Source: Mesorhizobium comanense (GTDB lineage: Bacteria > Pseudomonadota > Alphaproteobacteria > Rhizobiales > Rhizobiaceae). Taken from it: a stretch of 64,000 nucleotides of DNA. Position 1 is the first letter of the stretch, and every line of letters begins with the position of its first letter. This document shows positions 17,588 to 26,857 of the stretch, in pieces. The notes below the pieces were generated by a model, which did not search any database, was not told the DNA's origin, and saw nothing but the letters and a program-made list of their open reading frames with translations. The stretch is from NCBI RefSeq assembly GCF_005503535.1, contig NZ_SCNN01000013.1, positions 124,001 to 188,000 of the forward strand, in the 5' to 3' direction. Made by a program: the position numbers and the translations under genes.

Positions 17588-19117
17588 TCAGGCGAAGGTC
17601 TTGGCGAAAGCGTCGATCTCGGCCTTCAGCTTGCCGCGAAGATCGTCCGACAGCGCCTTTTCCTTGCGGATGGCGTCGAGAACGTCCTTGCCGGCCGCGC
17701 GCATGTGGCTGAGCAGGCCGTGCTCGAACTTGCCGACCTGGTTGACCGGCAGCTTGTCGAGATAGCCGTTGACGCCCGCGAAGATCACCGCGACCTGTTC
17801 TTCCGTCTTCAGCGGCGAGAACTGCGGCTGCTTCAGGAGTTCGGTCAGGCGCGAGCCGCGGTTGAGCAGGCGCTGGGTAGCGGCGTCGAGGTCCGAGCCG
17901 AACTGCGCGAAGGCCGCCATTTCGCGGTACTGCGCGAGCTCACCCTTGATCGAGCCGGCAACCTGCTTCATCGCCTTGATCTGCGCCGACGAACCGACGC
18001 GCGACACCGACAGGCCGACGTTCACGGCCGGGCGGATGCCCTGGAAGAACAGGTTGGTCTCGAGGAAGATCTGGCCGTCGGTGATCGAGATCACGTTGGT
18101 CGGGATGTAGGCCGACACGTCGTTGGCCTGGGTTTCGATGACCGGCAGCGCGGTCAGCGAGCCGTTGCCCATCTCGTCATTGAGCTTGGCGGCGCGCTCG
18201 AGCAGGCGCGAGTGCAGATAGAAGACGTCGCCAGGATAGGCTTCGCGGCCCGGCGGGCGGCGCAGCAGCAGCGACATCTGGCGGTAGGCGACGGCCTGCT
18301 TCGACAGATCGTCGTAGCTGATCAGCGCATGCATGCCGTTGTCGCGGAAATATTCGCCCATGGTGCAGCCGGCGAACGGCGCCAGGAACTGCATCGGCGC
18401 CGGATCGGACGCGGTGGCGGCGACGATGATGGAGTATTCGAGCGCGCCGCGCTCTTCCAGCACCTTCACGAACTGCGCGACGGTCGAGCGCTTCTGGCCG
18501 ACGGCGACGTAGACGCAGTAGAGCTTTTCCTTTTCCGGACCGTTGTCGTGCACCGACTTCTGGTTGAGCATCGTGTCCAGGATGATGGCGGTCTTGCCGG
18601 TCTGGCGGTCGCCGATGACCAGCTCGCGCTGGCCGCGGCCGACCGGGATCAGCGCATCGATGGCCTTGAGGCCGGTCGACATCGGCTCATGAACCGACTT
18701 GCGCGGAATGATGCCGGGCGCCTTGACGTCGACGCGCTTGCGTTCGGTCGCCTTGATCGGGCCCTTGCCGTCGATCGGATTGCCGAGAGCATCGACCACG
18801 CGGCCGAGCAGGCCGGGGCCGACGGGAACGTCGACGATGGCGCCGGTGCGCTTGACGGTGTCGCCTTCCTTGATGTCGCGGTCGGCGCCGAAGATGACGA
18901 CGCCGACATTGTCGGCTTCGAGGTTGAGCGCCATGCCGCGAATGCCGCCGGGGAACTCGACCATTTCACCGGCCTGGACATTGTCGAGGCCATAGACGCG
19001 GGCGATACCGTCACCGACGGACAGCACCTGTCCGACTTCGGAGACTTCAGCCTCCTTGCCGAAATTCTTGATCTGGTCTTTCAGAATTGCGGAAATTTCC
19101 GCGGCGCGGATGTCCAT
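17588..19117 (-). CDS. atpA: ATP synthase F1 alpha subunit
   Basis: Non-catalytic nucleotide-binding subunit of F1; 509 residues. It begins MDIRAAEISAILKDQIKNF and contains GDGIARVYGLDNVQAGEMVEF, P-loop GDRQTGKTAIILDT and the arginine-finger region LPVIETQANDVSAYIPTNVI, then ITDGQIFLE and RPAVNVGLSVSRVGS. Its ATG overlaps the atpH stop by one base. Confidence 0.98.
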   Translation of the reverse strand: MDIRAAEISAILKDQIKNFGKEAEVSEVGQVLSVGDGIARVYGLDNVQAGEMVEFPGGIRGMALNLEADNVGVVIFGADRDIKEGDTVKRTGAIVDVPVGPGLLGRVVDALGNPIDGKGPIKATERKRVDVKAPGIIPRKSVHEPMSTGLKAIDALIPVGRGQRELVIGDRQTGKTAIILDTMLNQKSVHDNGPEKEKLYCVYVAVGQKRSTVAQFVKVLEERGALEYSIIVAATASDPAPMQFLAPFAGCTMGEYFRDNGMHALISYDDLSKQAVAYRQMSLLLRRPPGREAYPGDVFYLHSRLLERAAKLNDEMGNGSLTALPVIETQANDVSAYIPTNVISITDGQIFLETNLFFQGIRPAVNVGLSVSRVGSSAQIKAMKQVAGSIKGELAQYREMAAFAQFGSDLDAATQRLLNRGSRLTELLKQPQFSPLKTEEQVAVIFAGVNGYLDKLPVNQVGKFEHGLLSHMRAAGKDVLDAIRKEKALSDDLRGKLKAEIDAFAKTFA

Positions 19118-19677
19118 CAGCCGACCTCTTTCAGTGCAAGCTTGAGCGAATTGAGTTTGGTTTTGAGCGACGTATCGATCTGGCGCGAGCCCATCTTGAC
19201 CACCAGCCCGCCGAGCAGCGACGGATCGACGGTGACGGAGATGGCCACGTCCTTGCCGGCAACGCTCTTCAGCGCCGCCTTGAGTTCGGTCTGCTGGGCG
19301 GCTGTCAGCTCGTGGGCCGACGTCACCTCGGCAGCGGTCTCGCCCCTGGCTTCGGCCGCGATCTGGCGGAACGCCCTGATCATGCCGGGAACGGCGAACA
19401 GCCGCCGGTTTTGGGCAACGACGCGCAGGAAATTACCGGCAAGACCGGTGATACCGGCTTTGTCAGCCACTGCCGCGATGGCCCTGGCCTGGTCTTCACT
19501 GGAGAACACCGGGCTGTTGATCAGCCGGGTCAGGTCGGCACTGCCCGAAAGCAGGGCCTCGAAACTGTTGAGGTCGGCTTCGACCTTGGCCACGGAATTT
19601 GCCTGCGATGCCAGTTCGAACAGCGAACCGGCATAGCGTTCTGCGACACCTGAGATTGGCGATGACGATTGAGCCAC
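19117..19677 (-). CDS. atpH: ATP synthase F1 delta subunit
   Basis: Peripheral stalk subunit joining F1 to the b subunits; 186 residues, the rhizobial length. The family starts ISGVAERYAGSLFELA and ends LLGGLVVKMGSRQIDTSLKT then KLNSLKLAL. The open frame extends 30 codons upstream, but homologues start at AQSSSPISG, which here is preceded by GTG at 19677. It heads the operon; F0 genes are elsewhere, as usual in alphaproteobacteria. Confidence 0.93.
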   Translation of the reverse strand: MAQSSSPISGVAERYAGSLFELASQANSVAKVEADLNSFEALLSGSADLTRLINSPVFSSEDQARAIAAVADKAGITGLAGNFLRVVAQNRRLFAVPGMIRAFRQIAAEARGETAAEVTSAHELTAAQQTELKAALKSVAGKDVAISVTVDPSLLGGLVVKMGSRQIDTSLKTKLNSLKLALKEVG

Positions 19678-19923
19678 GGACCGTCTTTTCTCTTGTCTGA
19701 CAGGCCGCAGATTGTTGGCGCGAGCAATAACTCTGGCTAAATCTTTGACCTTACTGCATTTTTTCAAGCACGGAGACGCGGCTTCCGCTATCCCCGGCCG
19801 AAAGTCGATTGCCGTCTAGCACAGGCATTTTAAGACCGCAATGCGTCGTTCCGCATGGTTTTCGGTCACTATTGTCGCATCCGGCAAAAGAGTCGCGGCC
19901 CGCGCGCCGGAATAGCTAAGGAT

Positions 19924-20319
19924 TCAAGGCACAAAGCCGAAGGCAAAGGCAAGCGGCAGCGCGGCGAGCGCCAGTTCCACCACGATGGAAACCCAGTTGA
20001 AAGGCGTATTGGCGCCATCCGACATCATCGACAGCAGACGGCCGAAGGCGGTGAACAGCCAGGAGAAGCCGAGCGCCATGTAGACCAGCGGCTGCGCCAG
20101 CAGGATGCAGCACAGGCCGACACCGAGATAGAAGCCTGACATGCGGCCGCGCCCCTCGGCGATCGCCGCCGCCTTTTCGGGCTTTGCCTGCAGGCGCAGG
20201 ATACGAAAGGCAAGGGCCGGCGCCAGGAAGAACAGAAGCCCGAGCAGCACGGTGAAGACGGCGCTCGACCAGGCCAGCCATTCGCCCTGGCTCGTCGGCC
20301 ACGGAAGCGCAAAGTCCAT
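19924..20319 (-). CDS. Small integral membrane protein of unknown function
   Basis: A 131-residue protein with four predicted membrane helices: roughly residues 14-38 (LAWSSAVFTVLLGLLFFLAP), 62-80 (MSGFYLGVGLCCILLAQ), 81-96, and 108-130 (VSIVVELALAALPLAFAFG). Its size and layout resemble short four-helix families such as DUF4345, but I cannot assign it firmly. It lies alone downstream of the racemase gene on the same strand. Confidence 0.75.
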   Translation of the reverse strand: MDFALPWPTSQGEWLAWSSAVFTVLLGLLFFLAPALAFRILRLQAKPEKAAAIAEGRGRMSGFYLGVGLCCILLAQPLVYMALGFSWLFTAFGRLLSMMSDGANTPFNWVSIVVELALAALPLAFAFGFVP

Positions 20320-20413
20320 CTCGTCCCCTCGAAATACCTGTTTTGATGTGCAGGCATTCTAGCCGAGGAAACATGCCGCGCCAGATGCCATCAGGCACTT
20401 TAGCAGGCGCGCA

Positions 20414-21109
20414 TCAACCAAGCGCGAAATCCGCCGCCACCTCGGCGTGGATACGCGTCGTATCGAACACCGGTATGTCGAAATCGGACTGCCCGATGAG
20501 CATCGTGATCTCGGTGCAGCCCATGATGATGCTGTCGGCGGCCTCTTCCCGGCGCAGGCGTTCAGCCTCGGCGACATAGGCCGCTTTCGAGTCTGTGCTG
20601 ATAATGCCCTGGCAGAGTTCGTCATAGATGACGCGATGTACCAGCTCGCGACCCGCTTCATCCGGCACCACCGGCTCTAATCCATACTTGTCGGCAAGCC
20701 GCCCCTTGTAGAAATCCTGCTCCATGGTGAAGCGCGTCGCCAGCAGCGCCGGGCGATGCAGGCCTGCGCGCTGGATGGCGGCCGCGGTGGCGTCGGCGAT
20801 ATGGATCAGCGGGATCGATACCGCCGCCTGCACCTGGTCGGCCAGTCTGTGCATGGTGTTGGTGCACAGCAGCAGCCCTTCCGCGCCGCCGTCCTCCAGC
20901 TTGCGAGCCGCTTCGGCGAGAAGCACGCCGGCGCCGTGCCAGTCGCCATGGTGCTGCCGCTCGGCGATCTCGGCGAAGTCGAACGACCACAGCAACAGTT
21001 TTGCCGAATGCAGCCCGCCCAGCCGTTCGCGAACGATTTCGTTGAGCAGGCGGTAGTAGATGGCGGTCGATTCCCAGCTCATGCCGCCGATGAGGCCAAG
21101 GGTTCTCAT
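20414..21109 (-). CDS. Aspartate/glutamate racemase family protein
   Basis: Cofactor-independent amino acid racemase of the Asp/Glu superfamily, 231 residues, like YgeA-type broad-specificity racemases. It begins MRTLGLIGGMSWESTAIYY, and the two catalytic cysteines appear in LLLCTNTMH and IIMGCTEI. It may supply or remove a D-amino acid; the substrate is unclear. Another ATG four codons upstream (21121) directly follows GAGGA with no spacer, so either start is possible. Confidence 0.88.
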   Translation of the reverse strand: MRTLGLIGGMSWESTAIYYRLLNEIVRERLGGLHSAKLLLWSFDFAEIAERQHHGDWHGAGVLLAEAARKLEDGGAEGLLLCTNTMHRLADQVQAAVSIPLIHIADATAAAIQRAGLHRPALLATRFTMEQDFYKGRLADKYGLEPVVPDEAGRELVHRVIYDELCQGIISTDSKAAYVAEAERLRREEAADSIIMGCTEITMLIGQSDFDIPVFDTTRIHAEVAADFALG

Positions 21110-21160
21110 GAGATCACGCATTCCTCGCCGATTTCGGGCCAGCCTATCCCGGCCATGGCT

Positions 21161-23344
21161 TCACAAAAAGCTCTGCGGGTCGATGTCGACCTGCACCCTT
21201 ACCGAACCACGCTGCTTCGGCCCATTGGCCAGCATGGCCCTGATGAAACCCTGGATGTCGGCGCGCCGTTCGCCCTGGATCAGCAGGCGGAAGCGGTGGC
21301 GGCCGCCGAGCAGGGACAAGGGCGCCTCGGCCGGCCCGAGCACGAACAGATCCGAGGCTTCGGGTGCCGCCCGTCGCAGGCCACGTGCGTGACCTTCCGC
21401 CTCCGCCCGCGTAACCGCGCTGACGATGACGCCGGCCAGCCGGCCGAAGGGCGGCAGCGCGGCGCGCTCACGCTCGCCGATCTCGCGCTCGTAAAACGCC
21501 TCGGCGTCGCCGGAGACGATCGCCCGCATCACCGGATGGTCAGGCTGGAAGGTCTGCAGCAGGCCGAGGCTCTTCTTGCCGGTGCGGCCGGCGCGGCCGG
21601 TCACCTGGCTGAGCAGCTGGAACGTCCGCTCGGCCGCGCGCGGATCGCCATTGGCGAGGCCGAGGTCGGCATCGACCACGCCGACCAGCGTCATGTTGGG
21701 AAAGTTGTGACCCTTGGCGACGAGCTGCGTGCCGATGACGATATCGGCTTCGCCATCGGCGATCGCCTCCAATTCCAGCCGCAGCCGCTTGACGCCGCCC
21801 ATCAGGTCCGACGACAGCACGATCGTGCGCGCGTCGGGAAAATGCGAGACGACCTCTTCGGCGATGCGCTCCACCCCCGGGCCGCAGGCGACAAGATGAT
21901 CGAGCGTGCCGCATTCCGGGCAGGCTTCGGGGCGGCGCTCATTGTGTCCGCAATGGTGGCACACCAGCTGGCCGCGAAAGCGATGCTCGACCAGCCAGGC
22001 CGAGCACACCGGGCAGCCGAAGCGGTGGCCGCAGACCCGGCACAGCGTCAGCGGCGCATAGCCGCGCCGGTTGAGGAACAGCAGCGACTGTTCCTGCTTC
22101 TCGAGCGTGCGGCGCATATGCTCGATCAGGACCGGCGACAGAAAGCCGCCCCGCGCCGGCGGCGCCCGGCGCATGTCGATCGCCTTGAGGTCGGGCAGCG
22201 CCGCCTCGGCGAAGCGGGCGGAGAGCACCGCCCTGGCATAGCGGCCCTGCTGGGCGTTGACCCGGCTTTCCACCGATGGCGTCGCCGAGGCCAGCACCAC
22301 GGGAAAGCCCGCGAGATGGCCACGCACAACGGCCATGTCGCGCGCATTGTAGAAGACGCGGTCTTCCTGCTTGTAGGCGGGGTCGTGCTCCTCGTCGACG
22401 ACGATCAGCCCGAGTTCCTTGAACGGCAGGAACAGCGCCGAGCGGGCGCCCGCGACGACGCGAACGCCGCCCTCGGCCACTTGCCGCCAGACCTTTTCGC
22501 GCATTCTCGGCGGCAGATCGGAGTGCCATTCGGCCGGCTTGGCGCCGAAGCGCCGCTGGAAACGTTCCAGGAAGGCATGCGTCAGCGCGATTTCCGGCAA
22601 CAGGATCAGCACCTGCTTGCCCCGGTCGAGGGCCGCGGCCACCGCCTCGAAATAGACCTCCGTCTTGCCCGAACCGGTGACGCCGTCGAGCAGCGCCACA
22701 TTGAAGGCGCCAGCCGCGACATTGGCGCACAGCAGGGAGGCGGCATCGCCCTGGTCCGGCATCAATTCGGGCATGGCATAGCTGGGATCGGGTGCCGCCA
22801 CCACCGGGCGTGGCGGGATCATCACCGTCTCGAACACGCCTTGCGCCTTCAGCCCCTCGATCACCGTCGAGGAAACGCCGGCGGCATGCGCGAGCCCCGA
22901 GCGGGTCCAGGCGAGGCCGCCTTCGGCCGTTTCCAGCACGCGCGAGCGCGCATCCGTCATCCGGTCGGGAACCAGGGACGTCCGCTGCAGCCCCTCGATC
23001 CAGGGTTCGGGGTCGAAGGCTTCGGGCGCCCTGAGCAGCATGCGGGCCACCATGCCCGGCGCCGACAGCGTATATTGCGCCACCCAGTCGACGAAACGGC
23101 GCATGGCGCGATCGATCGGCGGGCAATCGAAAACCTGTTCGATCGGACGCAGTTTCCTGGCGTCGACCTTCTCGACCACGCCATCCCAGACGATGCCGGC
23201 GACCTGGCGCGGCCCGAGCGGCACGCGCACGATCGAGCCCGGCACGACGCGCATGCCGGCCGGCACGGCATAGGTGTAGGGGCGTTCTGCCGGCATCGGC
23301 ACCAGCACCGGCGCGGCCGCGACAAAGGGCGAATCTTCGATCAT
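21161..23344 (-). CDS. priA: Primosomal replication restart helicase PriA
   Basis: Restarts stalled replication forks by loading the replicative helicase; 727 residues. It has an N-terminal DNA-binding domain (PYTYAVPAGM), Walker A GVTGSGKTEVYFE (about 220), DEEHDPAYKQED, a zinc-ribbon region with paired cysteines (CRVCGHRFGCPVCS and CHHCGHNERRPEACPECG), and helicase motifs VIGTQLVAKGHNFPNMTLVG and QVTGRAGR. All are intact. It is divergent from fsa with a 91-bp spacer. Confidence 0.97.
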   Translation of the reverse strand: MIEDSPFVAAAPVLVPMPAERPYTYAVPAGMRVVPGSIVRVPLGPRQVAGIVWDGVVEKVDARKLRPIEQVFDCPPIDRAMRRFVDWVAQYTLSAPGMVARMLLRAPEAFDPEPWIEGLQRTSLVPDRMTDARSRVLETAEGGLAWTRSGLAHAAGVSSTVIEGLKAQGVFETVMIPPRPVVAAPDPSYAMPELMPDQGDAASLLCANVAAGAFNVALLDGVTGSGKTEVYFEAVAAALDRGKQVLILLPEIALTHAFLERFQRRFGAKPAEWHSDLPPRMREKVWRQVAEGGVRVVAGARSALFLPFKELGLIVVDEEHDPAYKQEDRVFYNARDMAVVRGHLAGFPVVLASATPSVESRVNAQQGRYARAVLSARFAEAALPDLKAIDMRRAPPARGGFLSPVLIEHMRRTLEKQEQSLLFLNRRGYAPLTLCRVCGHRFGCPVCSAWLVEHRFRGQLVCHHCGHNERRPEACPECGTLDHLVACGPGVERIAEEVVSHFPDARTIVLSSDLMGGVKRLRLELEAIADGEADIVIGTQLVAKGHNFPNMTLVGVVDADLGLANGDPRAAERTFQLLSQVTGRAGRTGKKSLGLLQTFQPDHPVMRAIVSGDAEAFYEREIGERERAALPPFGRLAGVIVSAVTRAEAEGHARGLRRAAPEASDLFVLGPAEAPLSLLGGRHRFRLLIQGERRADIQGFIRAMLANGPKQRGSVRVQVDIDPQSFL

Positions 23345-23435
23345 GAGGCGTGACCTTGCCCCGACTTTGGTCTAGATCAAAGAGCAACGCTGAACGTGCC
23401 TTCCCAAGCACGACGAAATCGTCAGGAGACCCGCC

Positions 23436-24092
23436 ATGAAATTTTTTGTCGACACCGCCGATATCAAGGACATCCGTGAGCTCAACGATCTCGGGCTGCT
23501 CGACGGCGTCACCACCAATCCGTCGCTGATCCTGAAATCCGGCGGCAAGATCGCCGATGTGACCAAGCAGATCTGCGACATTGTCGAAGGCCCGGTTTCG
23601 GCCGAAGTCGTGGCGACCGAATACAAGAACATGATGGCCGAGGCCGAGGTGCTGGCCAAGATCGCTCCCAATGTCTGCATCAAGGTGCCGCTGACGCTGG
23701 ACGGCCTGAAGGCCTGCAAGACGATCCGCACCCAGATGAACCGCATGGTCAATGTCACGTTGTGCTTCTCGGCCAACCAGGCGCTGCTGGCCGCCAAGGC
23801 GGGCGCTTCCTTCATCTCGCCCTTCGTCGGCCGCATCGACGACACCGGCTCGGACGGCATGGAGCTGATCCAGGAGATCCGGCAGATCTACGACAATTAC
23901 GATTTCCAGACCGAGATCCTCACCGCTTCGGTGCGCACGGTGAACCACGTCAAGCAGGCGGCGCTGATCGGCGCCGATGTCGTCACCGCGCCGCCGGCGA
24001 CGTTGAAGGCGCTGGTCAACCATCCGCTGACCGACAAGGGCCTCGCCACCTTCCTCGCCGACTGGGCCAAGACCGGCCAGAAGATCGGCTGA
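23436..24092 (+). CDS. fsa: Fructose-6-phosphate aldolase / short transaldolase
   Basis: Class I aldolase of the short transaldolase subfamily; 218 residues. MKFFVDTADIKDIRELNDLG, DGVTTNPSLI, the Schiff-base Lys in CIKVPLTLDGLKA, NVTLCFSANQALLAAKAGA and SPFVGRIDD are intact. In alphaproteobacteria these are usually annotated as transaldolase; from sequence alone transaldolase and F6P aldolase activity cannot be separated. CAGGAGA lies about 6 bp before the ATG. A strong terminator follows. Confidence 0.93.
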   Translation: MKFFVDTADIKDIRELNDLGLLDGVTTNPSLILKSGGKIADVTKQICDIVEGPVSAEVVATEYKNMMAEAEVLAKIAPNVCIKVPLTLDGLKACKTIRTQMNRMVNVTLCFSANQALLAAKAGASFISPFVGRIDDTGSDGMELIQEIRQIYDNYDFQTEILTASVRTVNHVKQAALIGADVVTAPPATLKALVNHPLTDKGLATFLADWAKTGQKIG

Positions 24093-24111
24093 GCCGTCCC
24101 GCATTCAACAG

Positions 24112-24138
24112 AAAAGGCCGGGCAACCGGCCTTTTTTT
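24112..24138 (+). terminator. Rho-independent terminator after fsa
   Basis: GGCCGG (24116-24121), GCAA loop, CCGGCC (24126-24131), then seven T, with AAAA on the 5' side extending the stem. Confidence 0.92.
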
Positions 24139-24187
24139 ATTGGCGCTTCGCGAACCGCCGCGAGAGCGCATTCCTGAGGACTGCCGA

Positions 24188-26632
24188 TCAATCCGCGCCC
24201 TCGTCGGGCGCCGGTGCCGGCTGGCGCCTGCCCGCCATGATTTCGCGCTTGCCGACATGGTTGGGGGCGCCGACCAGCCCTTCCTTTTCCATGCGCTCGA
24301 CCAGCGAGGCGGCCCTGTTGTAGCCGATGCCGAGGCGGCGCTGGATGTAGGACGTCGAGCATTTCTTGTCGCGCAGCACCACCTTGACCGCCTCGTCATA
24401 GCTGGCATCGCCATCCTCGGCGGCGACCGATCCCTTGTCGAAGACCGCGCCCTGGTCGACTTCTTCCTCTTCTTCATCCTCGTCCGCGGTCACGGTTTCC
24501 AGATATTCGGGACGGCCCTGGGCTTTCAGATGCGCCACGACGTGCTCGACCTCGGCGTCCGAGACGAAGGGGCCGTGGACGCGGGCGATGCGGCCACCGC
24601 CCATCATGTGCAGCATGTCGCCCTGGCCGAGCAGTTGTTCGGCGCCTTGTTCACCCAGGATGGTGCGGCTGTCGATCTTGGAGGTGACCTGGAAGGAAAT
24701 GCGGGTCGGGAAGTTGGCCTTGATCGTGCCGGTGATGACATCGACCGACGGGCGCTGCGTTGCCATGATCAGGTGGATGCCGGCGGCACGCGCCATCTGC
24801 GCCAGGCGCTGGATGGCGCCTTCGATCTCCTTGCCGGCGACCATCATCAGGTCGGCCATTTCGTCGACGATGACGACGATATAGGGCATCGGCGCGAGGT
24901 CGATCTCCTGCTGCTCGAACAGCGGCTCGCCGGTGCCTTTTTCGAAGCCCGCCTGAACGGTCATGACGACCGTCTCGCCCTTCTCACGGGCGGTGGCGGC
25001 ACGCTCATTGTAGCCGTCGATGTTGCGCACGCCGAGCCGCGCCATCTTGCGGTAACGGTCCTCCATCTCGCGGACCGCCCATTTGAGTGCGGTGACAGCC
25101 TTCTTCGGATCGGTGACGACGGGCGTCAGCAGATGCGGGATGCCGTCATAGATGGAGAGTTCGAGCATCTTCGGGTCGACCATGATCAGCCGGCATTCTT
25201 CCGGCTTCAGCCGGTAGAGCAGCGACAGGATCATGGTGTTGATGGCGACCGACTTGCCCGAACCCGTGGTGCCGGCGACGAGCAGATGCGGCATCTTGGC
25301 AAGCTCGGCGATGACGGGCTCGCCGCCGATCGTCTTGCCGAGGCAAAGCGCCAGCTTGCAGCTGGTCTTGCGGAAACCCTGGGATTCGATCAGTTCGCGG
25401 AAATAGACGGTCTCGCGCGTCTCGTTGGGAAGCTCGATGCCGATGACGTTACGGCCGGGCACGACGGCGACGCGCGCCGAGACCGCCGACATGGAGCGGG
25501 CGATGTCGTCGGCCAGACCGATGACGCGCGATGACTTGACGCCCGGCGCCGGCTCGAACTCATAAAGCGTGACGACCGGACCGGGGCGGACATGGATGAT
25601 CTCGCCACGCACGCCGAAGTCTTCCAGCACGCTCTCCAGGAGGTCGGCGTTCTGCTCGAGCCGCTCCTGCGACATGTAGAATCCCTGTCCCTCCGGCGGC
25701 TGCTGCAGCAGCTCTTCCGATGGCAGTTCATAGATTTCGCCGGTCACCGGCTGCGCGATCTTGCCGGCCATGGGCAGTGACGGCGCACGCGCGGCGACTG
25801 CCGGAACCGCTTCCTCCGGGCGCGGCAGGGCTGGCGCTGCGGGGGCCTTGTCCGTGACAGTGGCAGGCGCCGCCACCGTCCGGGCCTGTCTAGCGGGCTT
25901 GCTCGCAGGGGCAGGCGCTTCAACAGCTGCCTTGTTCGAATTGGCCGGGAAGACTTCCGGCGGGACAGGCGAGGCCCGCCCCGGACGACACTCTATGACA
26001 CGGAACGATGCGGTCACATCGGCCGACGAGGGCGTTGCGAAATCGGTCCGGGCGGCGGAGGGCGGAGCCGCCACGGGTGCTCGCGAGACTGGACGGGCCG
26101 GCGACATCACGTCGACCAGGATCGGCGCCAGCCCCTCGAAGAAGGCATGGTCCGAAAGGTAGGGCCGCCGCGATTTTTCCGTCGTGGCGGCATTGGCGGA
26201 TGGGCCATTGGCGACGACCGGTGCTGCCGGTGCGGCCGGCTGGATGGGCCGCGGCCTCTCGCCGTCGCGCCGCGGCTGGGCAGTGCCGGCCGAAGGCTGT
26301 CCCTGATAAGCGGCGGTGACGGGCCTGGCCTGCTCTACCGGAAGCGGCTTGACCGCCTCTTGGCTGGCGGCCTCCTCCTGATGCGGGCGAGGCCTGGGCT
26401 CGTAGTCCGGCGTGCGTGTGAACCGCACATTGGGCGCCAGGAAGAAATAATCCTGCCACGCCGGGCTTTCATTGCCGCCGAGATCGACGGGCGGCGGGGA
26501 AAAGCCGGGCCTCGATGCGCCGGCGCGCTGCCCCTCTACCCTTTCGCCCGTGCCGCTGAAACGCTGTCCCTCGGAATTATCGGGCGAAGCCATCTTCGAA
26601 GAATCGACCCGAGGAAAACGCCTGGATTCCAT
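24188..26632 (-). CDS. ftsK: FtsK/SpoIIIE-type DNA translocase lacking the N-terminal membrane domain
   Basis: ATP-driven dsDNA translocase; 814 residues. The first ~310 residues are hydrophilic Pro/Ala-rich linker with no membrane helix. The alpha domain then begins (EGQGFYMSQERLEQNADLLE), and the motor has Walker A LLVAGTTGSGKSVAIN, Walker B PYIVVIVDEMADLMMV and MATQRPSVDVITGTIKANFP. The C-terminal gamma winged-helix (TSYIQRRLGIGYNRAASLVE) that reads KOPS sites is present. Rhizobia often have a second, membrane-anchored FtsK; this is the soluble form. The ATG at 26632 is preferred over a TTG two codons upstream. Confidence 0.92.
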   Translation of the reverse strand: MESRRFPRVDSSKMASPDNSEGQRFSGTGERVEGQRAGASRPGFSPPPVDLGGNESPAWQDYFFLAPNVRFTRTPDYEPRPRPHQEEAASQEAVKPLPVEQARPVTAAYQGQPSAGTAQPRRDGERPRPIQPAAPAAPVVANGPSANAATTEKSRRPYLSDHAFFEGLAPILVDVMSPARPVSRAPVAAPPSAARTDFATPSSADVTASFRVIECRPGRASPVPPEVFPANSNKAAVEAPAPASKPARQARTVAAPATVTDKAPAAPALPRPEEAVPAVAARAPSLPMAGKIAQPVTGEIYELPSEELLQQPPEGQGFYMSQERLEQNADLLESVLEDFGVRGEIIHVRPGPVVTLYEFEPAPGVKSSRVIGLADDIARSMSAVSARVAVVPGRNVIGIELPNETRETVYFRELIESQGFRKTSCKLALCLGKTIGGEPVIAELAKMPHLLVAGTTGSGKSVAINTMILSLLYRLKPEECRLIMVDPKMLELSIYDGIPHLLTPVVTDPKKAVTALKWAVREMEDRYRKMARLGVRNIDGYNERAATAREKGETVVMTVQAGFEKGTGEPLFEQQEIDLAPMPYIVVIVDEMADLMMVAGKEIEGAIQRLAQMARAAGIHLIMATQRPSVDVITGTIKANFPTRISFQVTSKIDSRTILGEQGAEQLLGQGDMLHMMGGGRIARVHGPFVSDAEVEHVVAHLKAQGRPEYLETVTADEDEEEEEVDQGAVFDKGSVAAEDGDASYDEAVKVVLRDKKCSTSYIQRRLGIGYNRAASLVERMEKEGLVGAPNHVGKREIMAGRRQPAPAPDEGAD

Positions 26633-26857
26633 GCTCAAGACTCACGCTGAAATGTCTGCTGAGCAATAGGGAGCGAGTGGTTAACAGTTGCTTCCCGCCA
26701 CCGGTCCAGGGGCTGTCGAATTTTTTTTCAAAGTCCTATCGACAAATTGGATTTTTGCCGGGGATCGTCTGGCGAAGCGCCACGCAGGACCAAGCCCTCG
26801 GCCATGACCGATCGGCCCCGGCGAGAGCCAGGGTCGAGCCCTTGCGCGGCGGGGAGC
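26633..26857. other. Spacer between lptE and ftsK; no gene seen
   Basis: 225 bp with short overlapping ORFs but no convincing protein. An A/T run at about 26716-26725 and the higher AT content at 26710-26760 suggest a promoter area for ftsK. The holA gene that I would expect after lptE in relatives is not here. Confidence 0.5.

Noticed and set aside
17546..19636. 696-codon plus-strand ORF
   Set aside because: Antisense to atpA and atpH with shadow-like composition.
20756..23353. 865-codon plus-strand ORF
   Set aside because: Antisense to priA; no domain is recognisable.
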